Positions 15,801 to 22,498 of a stretch of DNA of 35,864 nucleotides are shown piece after piece. Position numbers and translations under genes: made by a program. Location: NCBI GenBank assembly GCA_017517745.1, contig JAFWYJ010000056.1:1-35864 (forward strand), read 5' to 3'. Position 1 is the stretch's first letter. The number at the start of each line of letters is the position of its first letter. This stretch comes from Clostridia bacterium. Its GTDB lineage: Bacteria; Bacillota; Clostridia; Oscillospirales; CAG-272. The notes under the pieces are model-generated. The model searched no databases and had not been told where the DNA came from. It worked only from the letters and a program-made list of their open reading frames with translations.

Positions 15801-16501
15801 TCGTCGGGGGCTTGTTCTTTGATCGCTTCGTCCGCAAACGAGAGCTCTTCGGAAACGACGGACTCGGAAATGGGCTCGTCCTCCGTTTCATCCATCGCAG
15901 GCGGATCCGGCACGAAGCGTTCTTCGGACACGAAAATCTCCTCTTGCCCGGGGAGGGAATCCTCCTCGTCTGCTTGCATTTGAGGCGGCGTCTCCTCTGC
16001 CGTCAAGGGAGAAGTCGGGGGCAGGGGATCTTCGAGGATCGTTGTCACAACGGTGTCGGTGCTTTTTGGAGATTTCCGTTTCTTGTCCCGCTTCTTTTTT
16101 TCGGATTTCTTTTTTTTCGGATTTTCCTCGATCGGCGGAGGGGTGTCGGGAACTGCGGTCGCGTTTTCGGTTGGCAACGTCTCGGCGCGTGCGACCGTTT
16201 CTTCTTTCGTTGGAAGCGGTTCGGACGTTTCTGCCGCTTCGACCGTTTCCATCTCTTCGAGCTCTTCCGCAAACTGCTCAATCGGATGAGGTTCTTGTTT
16301 CTTTTTCTTCTTTTTCTTTTTGTCGGGAGCTTCCGCGCGCCCAAGCATGGCGGCAAGCTGCTGACGGAATTTTTTGTCCGTTTCTTCCTCTGTATCCTGC
16401 TTCTTTTTGGCGGATGCCTTGGGGGAGGAGCCAAGATAGGATTCCTGTAATTTCTTCAAAAGATCCGCAACCGATTGCTTGTCGTCGCTTTTTTTCTTCA
16501 T
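12866..16501 (-). CDS. Large membrane protein: long disordered arm plus degenerate P-type-ATPase-like fold
   Basis: 1211 residues. Residues 1 to about 580 are low-complexity (Lys-rich near 60-70, then Glu/Pro/Ser) and predicted disordered, with repeated IxIxP-type motifs between about 255 and 418. A conserved-looking helical block (LSEDDISMIFELGYENELER...KNEHLKR) precedes membrane segments from about residue 656. The order of the rest mirrors a P-type ATPase: TM pair, short soluble loop, TM pair with GAPLGA (about 889) where pumps have CPC or PEGL, then ARANRLLASRDCALIGEESV...KTVIFRDSALYT. Pumps read DKTGTLT at this last point; here it is RDSALYT (about 933-939), so the phosphorylated Asp context is lost. 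VVGGADFLKRAGI, DTGVAVAIHSYDPNLEESF and TGAVALGKTNDI mimic the N-domain, TGDN and GDGxND regions without their catalytic residues. The A-domain TGE is not seen. Probably a non-pumping pseudo-ATPase at the membrane. Function unknown. Confidence 0.75.
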   Translation of the reverse strand: MKKKSDDKQSVADLLKKLQESYLGSSPKASAKKKQDTEEETDKKFRQQLAAMLGRAEAPDKKKKKKKKQEPHPIEQFAEELEEMETVEAAETSEPLPTKEETVARAETLPTENATAVPDTPPPIEENPKKKKSEKKKRDKKRKSPKSTDTVVTTILEDPLPPTSPLTAEETPPQMQADEEDSLPGQEEIFVSEERFVPDPPAMDETEDEPISESVVSEELSFADEAIKEQAPDETSDVPVSGADEPVQNGDSMIFISLRRPKPIPEPKKEMQSEIVEAPQTQKNAKDAFEETEEAEEPTSPPIAETPLQQPTRKTASSSDERVIRITPPAREKREEPPKVDQKSVASEPIRIQPKTADRRSDAVQQQSPSNGAQPIVIRPVASHKPSSDAIVIRPRPEEKPIPTPTSRQEPISTEPIKIGKESRSEIKSDPQSLYSEATTQMMQKEKNRHAAVVQDTNEMPPAESKQPSSKQNDTDLPKKPASASKKPGISLPRKGESRDFAFSAKSAHRRTVNSIPVTTLPDDGSDDMLDEALEDVSSEEIPLDAPIDATIPSENQRRADKPSSTGANLSATEQARRQSGLSEDDISMIFELGYENELERLVGHEMLKQMKNEHLKRSEQGNHRHYRTAFGYRGEEVVSTQQGDTVRAAYLHDRKYLLLRLCLTVLFSLVALFADMPRLLGAYLTDLTADLPFALPLAGMLALFAVAALSWKQLNAGIRSFFKFSPTPYSVPALLLPFATAYDVVLFFVKADMLKVNFLVCFAFLILAVCDIFRLTTEMRVLRLLSEEGPKTVLAPSTPRKKKLRQGDKIVKIINDDLGKNMYHVKKALQTSGFFRRFNSMESAARPFTIMICTSIALSVLSALVNAIYTSSFLSALSAFMTVLLLGAPLGACLMYFYPIARANRLLASRDCALIGEESVEEYREPKTVIFRDSALYTAEKCTEIAVREEDDFKNDLRLAGILFRKLGGTLKRIGESARTSLNDPPVSVLRIHDNGVEAIVDNRNHMVVGGADFLKRAGIRVPRESTDKILRRTANTSLMYVAIDGSLKLSYEIQYSTNPSFENLVCDLFDTGVAVAIHSYDPNLEESFLQKSRADLAVPIHAVKPGRFEEDKPLETVDTGAVALGKTNDIVYPLYAAKGIESLRRFGTRIQLIAALLATASSALLSIFGQHQALGLLPILGYQLLWIAVSAIASFSELNAEKLRFLKKE

Positions 16502-16542
16502 GGCGTTCTCCCTTCCGTCCCGATGCGAGACTTTTGTGTGAC

Positions 16543-17478
16543 TTAGTTGCTGTGTTGCTGTCGCGCAACCTCTGCCAAGAGGATTGCCGCCGCGGTTGAC
16601 ACGTTAAAGGAATTGACCTTTCCGTACATGGGAATCGAAACAACGCCGTCACAGGTCTTTTTGACCAGTTGAGACACGCCGTTACCCTCGCTTCCCATCA
16701 CGATGGCGCAGGGCCCCTTGAAATCGACGTCATAGACGTTGATGCCGCCGGCTTCCGCGGCGTAGGTCCAGATGCCTTTCTTCTTGAGAAAATCCACGGT
16801 TGACGCGACGTTGGAGACTTTGGCGATCGCGAGATGCTCGATGGCTCCCGCTGATGCCTTTGTGACCAGAGGGGTGAGCCCCACGGCACGGCGCTTGGGG
16901 ATGATCAGACCGTGCGCACCGCAACACTCGGCGCAACGGATGACGGCGCCGAGATTGTAGGGATCGGTGATGCCGTCGCAGATGACGATGAGGGGGGCTT
17001 CGCCGCGTTCCTTGGCAACGTCGAGAATATCCTCCACGGTGCAATATTCTTTTTCGGCGGCGAGTGCGATCACGCCTTGATGGGGGGCATATCCCGCCAT
17101 ATCGTCGAGCTTGGTTTTTTCGACTTCGATCACGGGGATGCCTCTTTCGATCGCCTCTGCAACCAGCACAACGATCGATCCTGTGCGCTCCCCGCGCTGA
17201 ACCATCAGCTTGTCGATCGAGCGGTCAGAGCGCAACAGCTCGCGAACCGCATTGCGGCCGATGACGGCACCGCTCTCGCATTCCCCGTGAACGTTGGTGT
17301 CAACGGTGTCGGGATCGGATTGGTGGCGTGCGGTGGGCGCGGCACTTTTTTCGCGACGCTCAAAGCTGACGGAATTTCCTTTTTTGGGCTGATAAATATT
17401 TTTTTCTCTCGTGCGTCCGCCCTTACCGTTGCGGGGGGATGCAGAGGTGTGTGTCCCGTTCTTTTTTTTGGTTTCCAT
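16543..17478 (-). CDS. rlmB: 23S rRNA (guanosine-2'-O-)-methyltransferase RlmB / TrmH-family SPOUT enzyme
   Basis: 311 residues from the ATG at 17478 (AAAGGA about 12 bases ahead). After an 70-residue basic, low-complexity extension come the RlmB substrate-binding domain (GRNAVRELLRSDRSIDKLMV, HQGVIAL) and the SPOUT knot: DGITDPYNLGAVIRCAECCG (motif 1, Asn-x-Gly-x-x-Arg), IVMGSEGNGVSQLV (motif 2) and SIPMYGKVNSFNVSTAAAI (motif 3). It would 2'-O-methylate a guanosine in 23S rRNA using S-adenosylmethionine; the exact site (G2251 in E. coli) is by family. In many Firmicutes it follows cysS and a ribonuclease III-like gene; here it heads a run with the P-type-like membrane protein 41 bases downstream. 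The long charged N-terminal tail is longer than in E. coli RlmB. Confidence 0.93.
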   Translation of the reverse strand: METKKKNGTHTSASPRNGKGGRTREKNIYQPKKGNSVSFERREKSAAPTARHQSDPDTVDTNVHGECESGAVIGRNAVRELLRSDRSIDKLMVQRGERTGSIVVLVAEAIERGIPVIEVEKTKLDDMAGYAPHQGVIALAAEKEYCTVEDILDVAKERGEAPLIVICDGITDPYNLGAVIRCAECCGAHGLIIPKRRAVGLTPLVTKASAGAIEHLAIAKVSNVASTVDFLKKKGIWTYAAEAGGINVYDVDFKGPCAIVMGSEGNGVSQLVKKTCDGVVSIPMYGKVNSFNVSTAAAILLAEVARQQHSN

Positions 17479-17523
17479 ATGTAAACGGAGATCCTTTCTG
17501 TAAGCGATGATAACATATTATAT

Positions 17524-17552
17524 ATTATAACATGAAAAACTCCATTTGTATA
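17524..17552 (-). promoter_or_regulatory. Probable promoter of the rlmB operon
   Basis: On the minus strand TATACA (17552-17547), 17 bases, then TATAAT (17529-17524). The -10 is perfect and the -35 matches four of six. The remaining bases to 17770 are purine-rich with no supported gene. Confidence 0.5.
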
Positions 17553-17777
17553 TATTATTTTCAAAAAAACTCTCGTTTTTGATCGAAATTCGTTCGACGG
17601 TATGCGACCGAAAGGGCGAAAAATCGGGAGCGGTGTGTCGAATGAGATCGAAATCGTGGGGAGAAGAAGCAAAAAGCGTGGCGAGAAGAGGGGAGGGGGA
17701 GAGAAAGAGACGGAACGGTGTTTTTTGGAGAATTTGAGAAGGAATGAAAAATCTTTTTGAAAAAAAGAAAAAAAGCA

Positions 17778-17806
17778 CTTGACAAACCGAATCTGTTGTG
17801 ATAAAA
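17778..17806 (+). promoter_or_regulatory. Promoter of tRNA-Ser
   Basis: TTGACA (17778-17783), 17 bases, TAAAAT (17801-17806), with the tRNA beginning 15 bases after the -10. Confidence 0.85.
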
Positions 17807-17821
17807 TATATAAGTCGGCAT

Positions 17822-17913
17822 GGAGAGATGGCTGAGCTGGTCTAAGGCGCACGACTGGAAATCGTGTGTGCGGTAATCCCGTACCGAGGGTTCGAATCCC
17901 TCTCTCTCCGCCA
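17822..17913 (+). tRNA. tRNA-Ser, anticodon GGA
   Basis: Acceptor GGAGAGA (17822-17828) pairs with TCTCTCC (17903-17909), followed by discriminator G and an encoded CCA (17911-17913). The anticodon stem CACGA/TCGTG (17850-17854, 17862-17866) encloses the loop CTGGAAA with anticodon GGA at 17857-17859, reading UCC and UCU serine codons. The long variable arm (about 17867-17885) and GGTTCGAATCC T-loop are typical of class II serine tRNA. Confidence 0.97.
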
Positions 17914-17961
17914 CGCGAAAGGCACCCAAAAGGGTGCCTTTTTTGCGTGGCGGAGAGAGAG
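17900..17961. repeat. 17-base perfect inverted repeat joining the tRNA 3' end to sequence beyond the terminator
   Basis: CTCTCTCTCCGCCACGC (17900-17916, including the tRNA 3' acceptor strand and CCA) is repeated exactly as its reverse complement GCGTGGCGGAGAGAGAG at 17945-17961. Together with the terminator stem between them this makes a nearly continuous hairpin with arms of about 29 bases. The right arm is therefore antisense to the tRNA acceptor end. Confidence 0.9.
17918..17944 (+). terminator. Intrinsic terminator of tRNA-Ser
   Basis: AAAGGCACCC-AAAA-GGGTGCCTTTTTT immediately follows the tRNA: a ten-base perfect stem, tetraloop and T-run. Confidence 0.93.
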
Positions 17962-18103
17962 CCAAATGCGCCCCCTGCCTTGCAAAGCAAGGCGAGGGTT
18001 CGCATTCGCCGCCCGAAGATCGGGGAGCTTGCTCACCAGGCGCAGGGCGAGCGAATCTTCATGTTTGCAAACATGAATATCCCTCTCAAGATTTCAAAAC
18101 GCG

Positions 18104-18130
18104 AAAGGCACCCAAAAGGGTGTCTTTTTT
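18104..18130 (+). terminator. Second copy of the tRNA terminator
   Basis: AAAGGCACCC-AAAA-GGGTGTCTTTTTT: same stem as at 17918 with one G-U type change, inside repeat unit 2. Confidence 0.75.
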
Positions 18131-18233
18131 GTGTGACGGAGAGAGAGCCAAATGCGCCCCCTGCCTTGCTTTGCAAAACATGAACATCCCTCTCAAGATT
18201 TCAAAACGCGAAAGGCACCCGTTTTGCCTCCTC

Positions 18234-18262
18234 TTGACATTTTTGGCAATTTGTGATATAAT
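18234..18262 (+). promoter_or_regulatory. Promoter of the PfkB-family kinase gene
   Basis: TTGACA (18234-18239), 17 bases, TATAAT (18257-18262): a perfect consensus promoter placed right after the third repeat start. Confidence 0.92.
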
Positions 18263-18295
18263 AAAATCCCAAAGAACATCGAAAAAGGAGCGCCT

Positions 18296-19225
18296 ATGAA
18301 CATCGTGACTCTGACTCTCAATCCCGCGTTTGATCTGCATTGCTTTGCAGAAAATTTTCAACCGTTTCATGAAAATTTGGCGAGGATCACCGCACTTGAC
18401 GCGGGCGGGAAGGGCATCAATATTTCGCGCGCATTGGCAGTCAGCGGCGTCCCAAACGTTGCGGTCGCGGTGCTTGGCAGAGATAACGGCGACCTTTTTC
18501 GTCGGGCTTTGAAGGAGGACGGGATCGATTACCGCGAGATCACGGTGGAGGGGCGGATCCGTGAAAATATGACGCTGCACACCGATCATGCGCCGGAAAC
18601 CCGCATCAGCTTTGCGGGCTTTTCCGCAGACGATCGACTGATTGAAAAGGTGGAAAGAGAGCTGGACGGGCTTTTGGAGGCGGGGGATATTCTCACCTTT
18701 ACGGGAAGGCTTCCCGAAGGTGTCGGGATCGCACGTGTCAAGCGTATGTTGAAAACATACGGAGATCAAGGCGTGAGAATTGTATTGGATTCGCGTTCCT
18801 TCGAAAAATCGGATCTGATCGAGGTTCGCCCTTGGTTGATCAAGCCAAACGAGGAGGAGATCCGGATTTATGCCGACGATCGGGTTGAGGATTTTCAAGA
18901 GGCAAAACGCGCCGCGCAAACGCTTCGGAGCGCGGGGATCGAGAACGTGATGATCAGTCTTGGCGGGCGGGGGGCGATCCTCTGCTGTGCGGAGGGGTGT
19001 TATGTCGCGTATGCCCCCAAAATCGAAGTCGTTTCGACCGTCGGTGCCGGAGACAGTGCCATCGGGGGTTTTTGCGCGGCGGCGACGGCGGGAGCAACTT
19101 ATGCCGACATGCTGCGCCATGCGGTGGCATACGGAAGCGCGGCGTGCATGACCGAGGGGACCCGCCCGCCGTGTGCGAAACACGTGCGGGATCTTCTGTC
19201 GGTCATTGTATCCGAAAAGCTGTGA
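18296..19225 (+). CDS. 1-phosphofructokinase / tagatose-6-phosphate kinase family (PfkB) sugar kinase
   Basis: 309 residues; AAGGAG stands five bases before the ATG. PfkB signatures are the N-terminal LTLNPAFDLH, GGKGINISRAL (first PfkB pattern) and C-terminal VSTVGAGDSAIGGF, whose Asp is the catalytic base and whose glycines form the anion hole. LIKPNEEEI is the conserved NxxE motif. This branch phosphorylates fructose 1-phosphate or tagatose 6-phosphate with ATP in the cytosol. No fructose PTS genes or DeoR-type regulator are adjacent, so fruK or lacC cannot be chosen. It has its own perfect promoter and appears monocistronic; no strong terminator follows before the next promoter at 19320. 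Confidence 0.9.
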   Translation: MNIVTLTLNPAFDLHCFAENFQPFHENLARITALDAGGKGINISRALAVSGVPNVAVAVLGRDNGDLFRRALKEDGIDYREITVEGRIRENMTLHTDHAPETRISFAGFSADDRLIEKVERELDGLLEAGDILTFTGRLPEGVGIARVKRMLKTYGDQGVRIVLDSRSFEKSDLIEVRPWLIKPNEEEIRIYADDRVEDFQEAKRAAQTLRSAGIENVMISLGGRGAILCCAEGCYVAYAPKIEVVSTVGAGDSAIGGFCAAATAGATYADMLRHAVAYGSAACMTEGTRPPCAKHVRDLLSVIVSEKL

Positions 19226-19319
19226 GTGCGCCGACTCAAAGCAGCTCTTTGCGGTTAAATTCCTTCCTATAATATTAGGGTGACGGTTGTCTCGGATCAG
19301 AAAAAAATAGGAAAATCTA

Positions 19320-19348
19320 TTGACAAAAATGTCTAAATATGATAAAAT
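19320..19348 (+). promoter_or_regulatory. Promoter of the 951-residue membrane protein gene
   Basis: TTGACA (19320-19325), 17 bases, TAAAAT (19343-19348). Confidence 0.85.
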
Positions 19349-19399
19349 GATAATGGTGATCTGTATTTTGCATAATTTGACAAGAAAAGGAGCCATGAT

Positions 19400-22255
19400 A
19401 TGATTAATTTATTTTTGATTTTAGGAGTCGTTCTGATCATAGGGATCAGCATCGGTTGGTCGATTTTGCGCGGAATCTCAAAAGCGAGGATTCGTGCCGC
19501 CAGCTTGATTGGCTGTGCAATTCTTGCCGTCATTCTTGCTGCTGTGACACGCGGATTTTTCGTGAACGAAGCTTTCGTGGAGGAGACTCTGTTTCCGTTG
19601 ATCGAGGAGGCGGGACTTGGCGATTCTGTCGCTGAGATCCTGGGTGTTTCGCCCACGCTTGACAACGTCTTGGTCAATTGCATTGTCTCGTTGGTGTTGC
19701 CGATTCTTTGCTTGCTCTATTTCTTTGCACTTTCCTTCCTGACTTGGATTGTCTTTTTGATTGTGACCATTGTGCTTCGCGCAACCCTCAAGGAGCAGAC
19801 GAAAAACACGAAATATCGCATCTGGCGCGCCGCTGCATGGGGTCTTGGTCAGGGATTGGTCTTTTCCTTCATTTGTTTGCTTCCGATTTCGGTTTACATC
19901 GGATTGGCATCTCCCGTGGTGAACGGAATCATGGATTCCGAAATGCTTTCTTCTGATCAGGAAGCCACCGTGCAAGAGGTGCTGGACATTGCGGTCACGC
20001 CTTTGGAAAACGGTTCTCTCAAGGTGTACCGTTTCCTCGGAGGTGAGGCTGTCGGAAATCTTTTGACCGATTTCAAAGTTGATGAGACCAAGATCGATCT
20101 TTCCGAAGAGGTGGGTTCGATTACAACATTCGCATGCAACATCGTCAGCCTTGGACAGACCGATTTCGCGGACTACGGCGAACCGCAGGCACTCGTTTTC
20201 ATTGCGGTTGCCGATGCATTTGACGAATCTCATTTGCTTCCCACGATTGCGGGAGAGATTTTATACAGTGCGACCGATAAATGGCTTTCGAACGAACCCT
20301 TCCTGGGAATCGCCAAGCCGACCTTCGGCGAGATGGAAGAGATTTTTTCTCCCTTCTTCGGAACGCTTCTTGAGATCATGCACACCGATGCACAGAATCC
20401 CAAGGCTTTGCAGGCGGATTTCCACACCGTTGCCGAAATGGTTTCGCTTTTGGCAAAGCATGGAATTTTCGCCAAAATGTCGGATACCGACTCGCTGATG
20501 ACCGCGTTGGGCGGTGAAGGACTTGTGGAGTCGCTGATCACCACGATGGGACGCAATCAGAGCATGAAGATTCTGATCCCCGAAGTGACCAACATGGGAC
20601 TTCGCGCGGTTGCCACCACGTTGGGAATTCCGAGAGACGTTGGCGTGGTTTACGACGATTTCTTGGGTGACGTGGCAGGTGCGGTCAATTACGCCAAGGG
20701 CTTGCAGGGCAAGGCGCGTGACGAGCAGTTGACCAAGGATTTGAAAAAGGCATTCGACGAGGCGGGTGTTCCCGTGGATCCCGAGCTCATTCAATGCTAT
20801 GCGGTCAGTATGTCGAAGGACCTGATTGACCATGCAAACAAAGATCGGATCACCCCCGAGGACGTCAAGGCGTTTTTCGAGGTTTATGCAATGAACGTTG
20901 CGAGCGAAGAGGATTCCTCCAATGCCATTGAAAACATCGCGTTCAAGGGTACGGTTGTTTTGGCGGGCGAAACGGATCGTTTTGCCGGAACTGTTTATGC
21001 AGGCAAAACCGAAGAGGAACTGAGCGCGAGCGGTGCCGCTGTGTTGGCGCGTGCTTACACCGAGCTGGTGAAGCTGGAATACACCGCAGACTATGCAAAC
21101 CAGGCGTTCGAGATTTTGACCGATGCCTATTCCGACCTTTTGCAGGATGACGAAAGCGGACTTGAGACGATCTCCTCCGTGGTGCTGACCAAGTCGGTGA
21201 CGAAGGATGCGTTTGAGGCAACTGCGGCTTTGAAGTCCTCGGAAGAGATGGTGACGTCCAAGGTCACGCTGGATCAGATGCTGATCGATACCAAGGCAGC
21301 GGCAGAGAAGATCAACGAGGAAACGATTGCCGATGAATCAAAGGCAATTGCCGTGATCTTCGGTACTGCAAGTGAGCTCAAACGTGAGCTCGACCATTCC
21401 TCCGAAATGAAGATCGAAGACGTTGCAACTTCGTTCGGTACCATCCTCGACGCTCTGAATCAGACCGGTTCGGTGGGACAGGAAAAGACCGCAAACCTCT
21501 TTACCGCAGTCATGCAGTCCGAGACCGTGCGCAAGGCGGCGGATCTCGATATGGCAACCGCAACACAGATGGCACAAAAGGCGACCTCGGGCGAGAAGGT
21601 GGACTACTCGCAGACGATGAACGCCGTATCCGGAAGCGTGACGATTCTGACGAAGTTTGGAAAAGACGGAGAAGAGCTCAAAGAGGAGGACCTCATTGAG
21701 CTGATCCGCAACATCAATCCGCAGATCGCGGGTATGATTGAGGTCTACGCGACGCCCGAGAGATTGGAGAGCTACCGTGTACCTTCCAAGTATTCCGGAA
21801 CCTCCTCGCAGCTGATTGGTTCGATTTTCCATCAAATGGCAAATGACTCCATGAGCGATGAGCAATATCAAAAGGAAGCAAAAGCGTTGAATCAGATTTT
21901 GAGTCTGGCACTTTCCGCAAAAGAGCATGCCACGGAGAAACACTTGTTTACCCAAAACGGTCAAATTGGTGTTCTGCCCGGAAGCGCGGCTGAGAGCGTG
22001 GAAATCTTCCTGAGCTCCGGAGCGATCTGTGAGGGCTTGAAAAATGTCATGCTGGACGAGAACGGCAACGTGAAGGAAGGAAAATTCGATGCCTTTGAGC
22101 TTGGATCCAAGATTCCCGAGACTTCCAATGACCGTCAGGATTGTGAGGCTGCGATCGCGGAGTATTATGCACAGCATCATGATGAATCGACTCGTCGTTC
22201 GTTGGTTTCTTTTGCGGCTTTGCTCGGTGTTCACGTTGACGGTATCCTCGCATGA
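19400..22255 (+). CDS. Uncharacterised 951-residue protein with CvpA-like membrane N-terminus
   Basis: AAAAGGAG lies seven bases before the ATG at 19400. Hydrophobic segments are at about residues 3-24, 33-52, 88-125 (two) and 148-170. Their pattern, with a basic RGISKARIRAASL loop after the first and WGLGQGLVFSF in the last, resembles the four-helix CvpA (colicin V production) family. The remaining 780 residues are soluble, helix-rich and acidic, without cysteine pairs, repeats or catalytic motifs I can recognise; one side of the membrane carries this whole part. It is single, with its own promoter and terminator, and is well expressed by codon appearance. I cannot assign a function; a scaffold or envelope role is only a guess. 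Confidence 0.8.
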   Translation: MINLFLILGVVLIIGISIGWSILRGISKARIRAASLIGCAILAVILAAVTRGFFVNEAFVEETLFPLIEEAGLGDSVAEILGVSPTLDNVLVNCIVSLVLPILCLLYFFALSFLTWIVFLIVTIVLRATLKEQTKNTKYRIWRAAAWGLGQGLVFSFICLLPISVYIGLASPVVNGIMDSEMLSSDQEATVQEVLDIAVTPLENGSLKVYRFLGGEAVGNLLTDFKVDETKIDLSEEVGSITTFACNIVSLGQTDFADYGEPQALVFIAVADAFDESHLLPTIAGEILYSATDKWLSNEPFLGIAKPTFGEMEEIFSPFFGTLLEIMHTDAQNPKALQADFHTVAEMVSLLAKHGIFAKMSDTDSLMTALGGEGLVESLITTMGRNQSMKILIPEVTNMGLRAVATTLGIPRDVGVVYDDFLGDVAGAVNYAKGLQGKARDEQLTKDLKKAFDEAGVPVDPELIQCYAVSMSKDLIDHANKDRITPEDVKAFFEVYAMNVASEEDSSNAIENIAFKGTVVLAGETDRFAGTVYAGKTEEELSASGAAVLARAYTELVKLEYTADYANQAFEILTDAYSDLLQDDESGLETISSVVLTKSVTKDAFEATAALKSSEEMVTSKVTLDQMLIDTKAAAEKINEETIADESKAIAVIFGTASELKRELDHSSEMKIEDVATSFGTILDALNQTGSVGQEKTANLFTAVMQSETVRKAADLDMATATQMAQKATSGEKVDYSQTMNAVSGSVTILTKFGKDGEELKEEDLIELIRNINPQIAGMIEVYATPERLESYRVPSKYSGTSSQLIGSIFHQMANDSMSDEQYQKEAKALNQILSLALSAKEHATEKHLFTQNGQIGVLPGSAAESVEIFLSSGAICEGLKNVMLDENGNVKEGKFDAFELGSKIPETSNDRQDCEAAIAEYYAQHHDESTRRSLVSFAALLGVHVDGILA

Positions 22256-22297
22256 TTTTTGGCAACTGCCTTGAAATTTGAAAGACTATATCGTTTT

Positions 22298-22326
22298 GCT
22301 CCCCGCATTTTGCGGGGAGCTTTTTT
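22298..22326 (+). terminator. Intrinsic terminator after the 951-residue protein gene
   Basis: GCTCCCCGCA-TTT-TGCGGGGAGC followed by six T: a perfect ten-base G/C-rich stem. Confidence 0.95.
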
Positions 22327-22376
22327 GTGTGTGAACTGTTTTTCGAAAAATATTTTGATGATATTCAGAAAAACTC

Positions 22377-22405
22377 TTGACAACAGAAAAATAGTGTGTT
22401 ATAAT
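22377..22405 (+). promoter_or_regulatory. Promoter of the nucleotide-sugar dehydratase gene
   Basis: TTGACA (22377-22382), 17 bases, TATAAT (22400-22405); the leader to the start codon is about 85 bases. Confidence 0.92.
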
Positions 22406-22498
22406 GTAAAAGCTTTTTTGTTTTTTAATTTTGAGAGGCGATTCATTATAGCGAGGCGCTTTTTGAAACAAATACTGCAAATATAAAGGAGTGTTTTT

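Larger units (their letters stand above)
17914..18220 (+). repeat. Imperfect direct repeat of the tRNA-terminator region (two units and a partial third)
   Basis: Units begin at 17914, 18100 and 18207 with CGCGAAAGGCACCC. Unit 1 (186 bases) and unit 2 (107 bases) share the terminator hairpin, GGAGAGAGAGCCAAATGCG and CCCCCTGCCTTG blocks, then end alike with CCCTCTCAAGATTTCAAAAC (18081-18100 and 18188-18207). Unit 1 carries about 80 extra bases, including a palindrome CATGTTTGCAAACATG (18060-18075). Unit 3 stops after its first 14 bases at the next promoter. No gene is supported in 17945-18233. Confidence 0.85.

Noticed and set aside
15101..16450. A Phe/Gly/Arg-rich 449-codon plus-strand frame
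   Set aside because: It is the complement of the Lys/Glu/Pro-rich disordered arm, which produces such low-complexity text by itself.
17561..18036. Minus-strand frames over the tRNA containing GFEPSVRDY / RDSNPRYG text
   Set aside because: This is antisense translation of tRNA-Ser and its terminator, a well-known source of false protein predictions.
17900..18220. The repeats after tRNA-Ser as a CRISPR array
   Set aside because: Units differ in length (186 and 107 bases), contain a terminator and have no regular repeat-spacer pattern.
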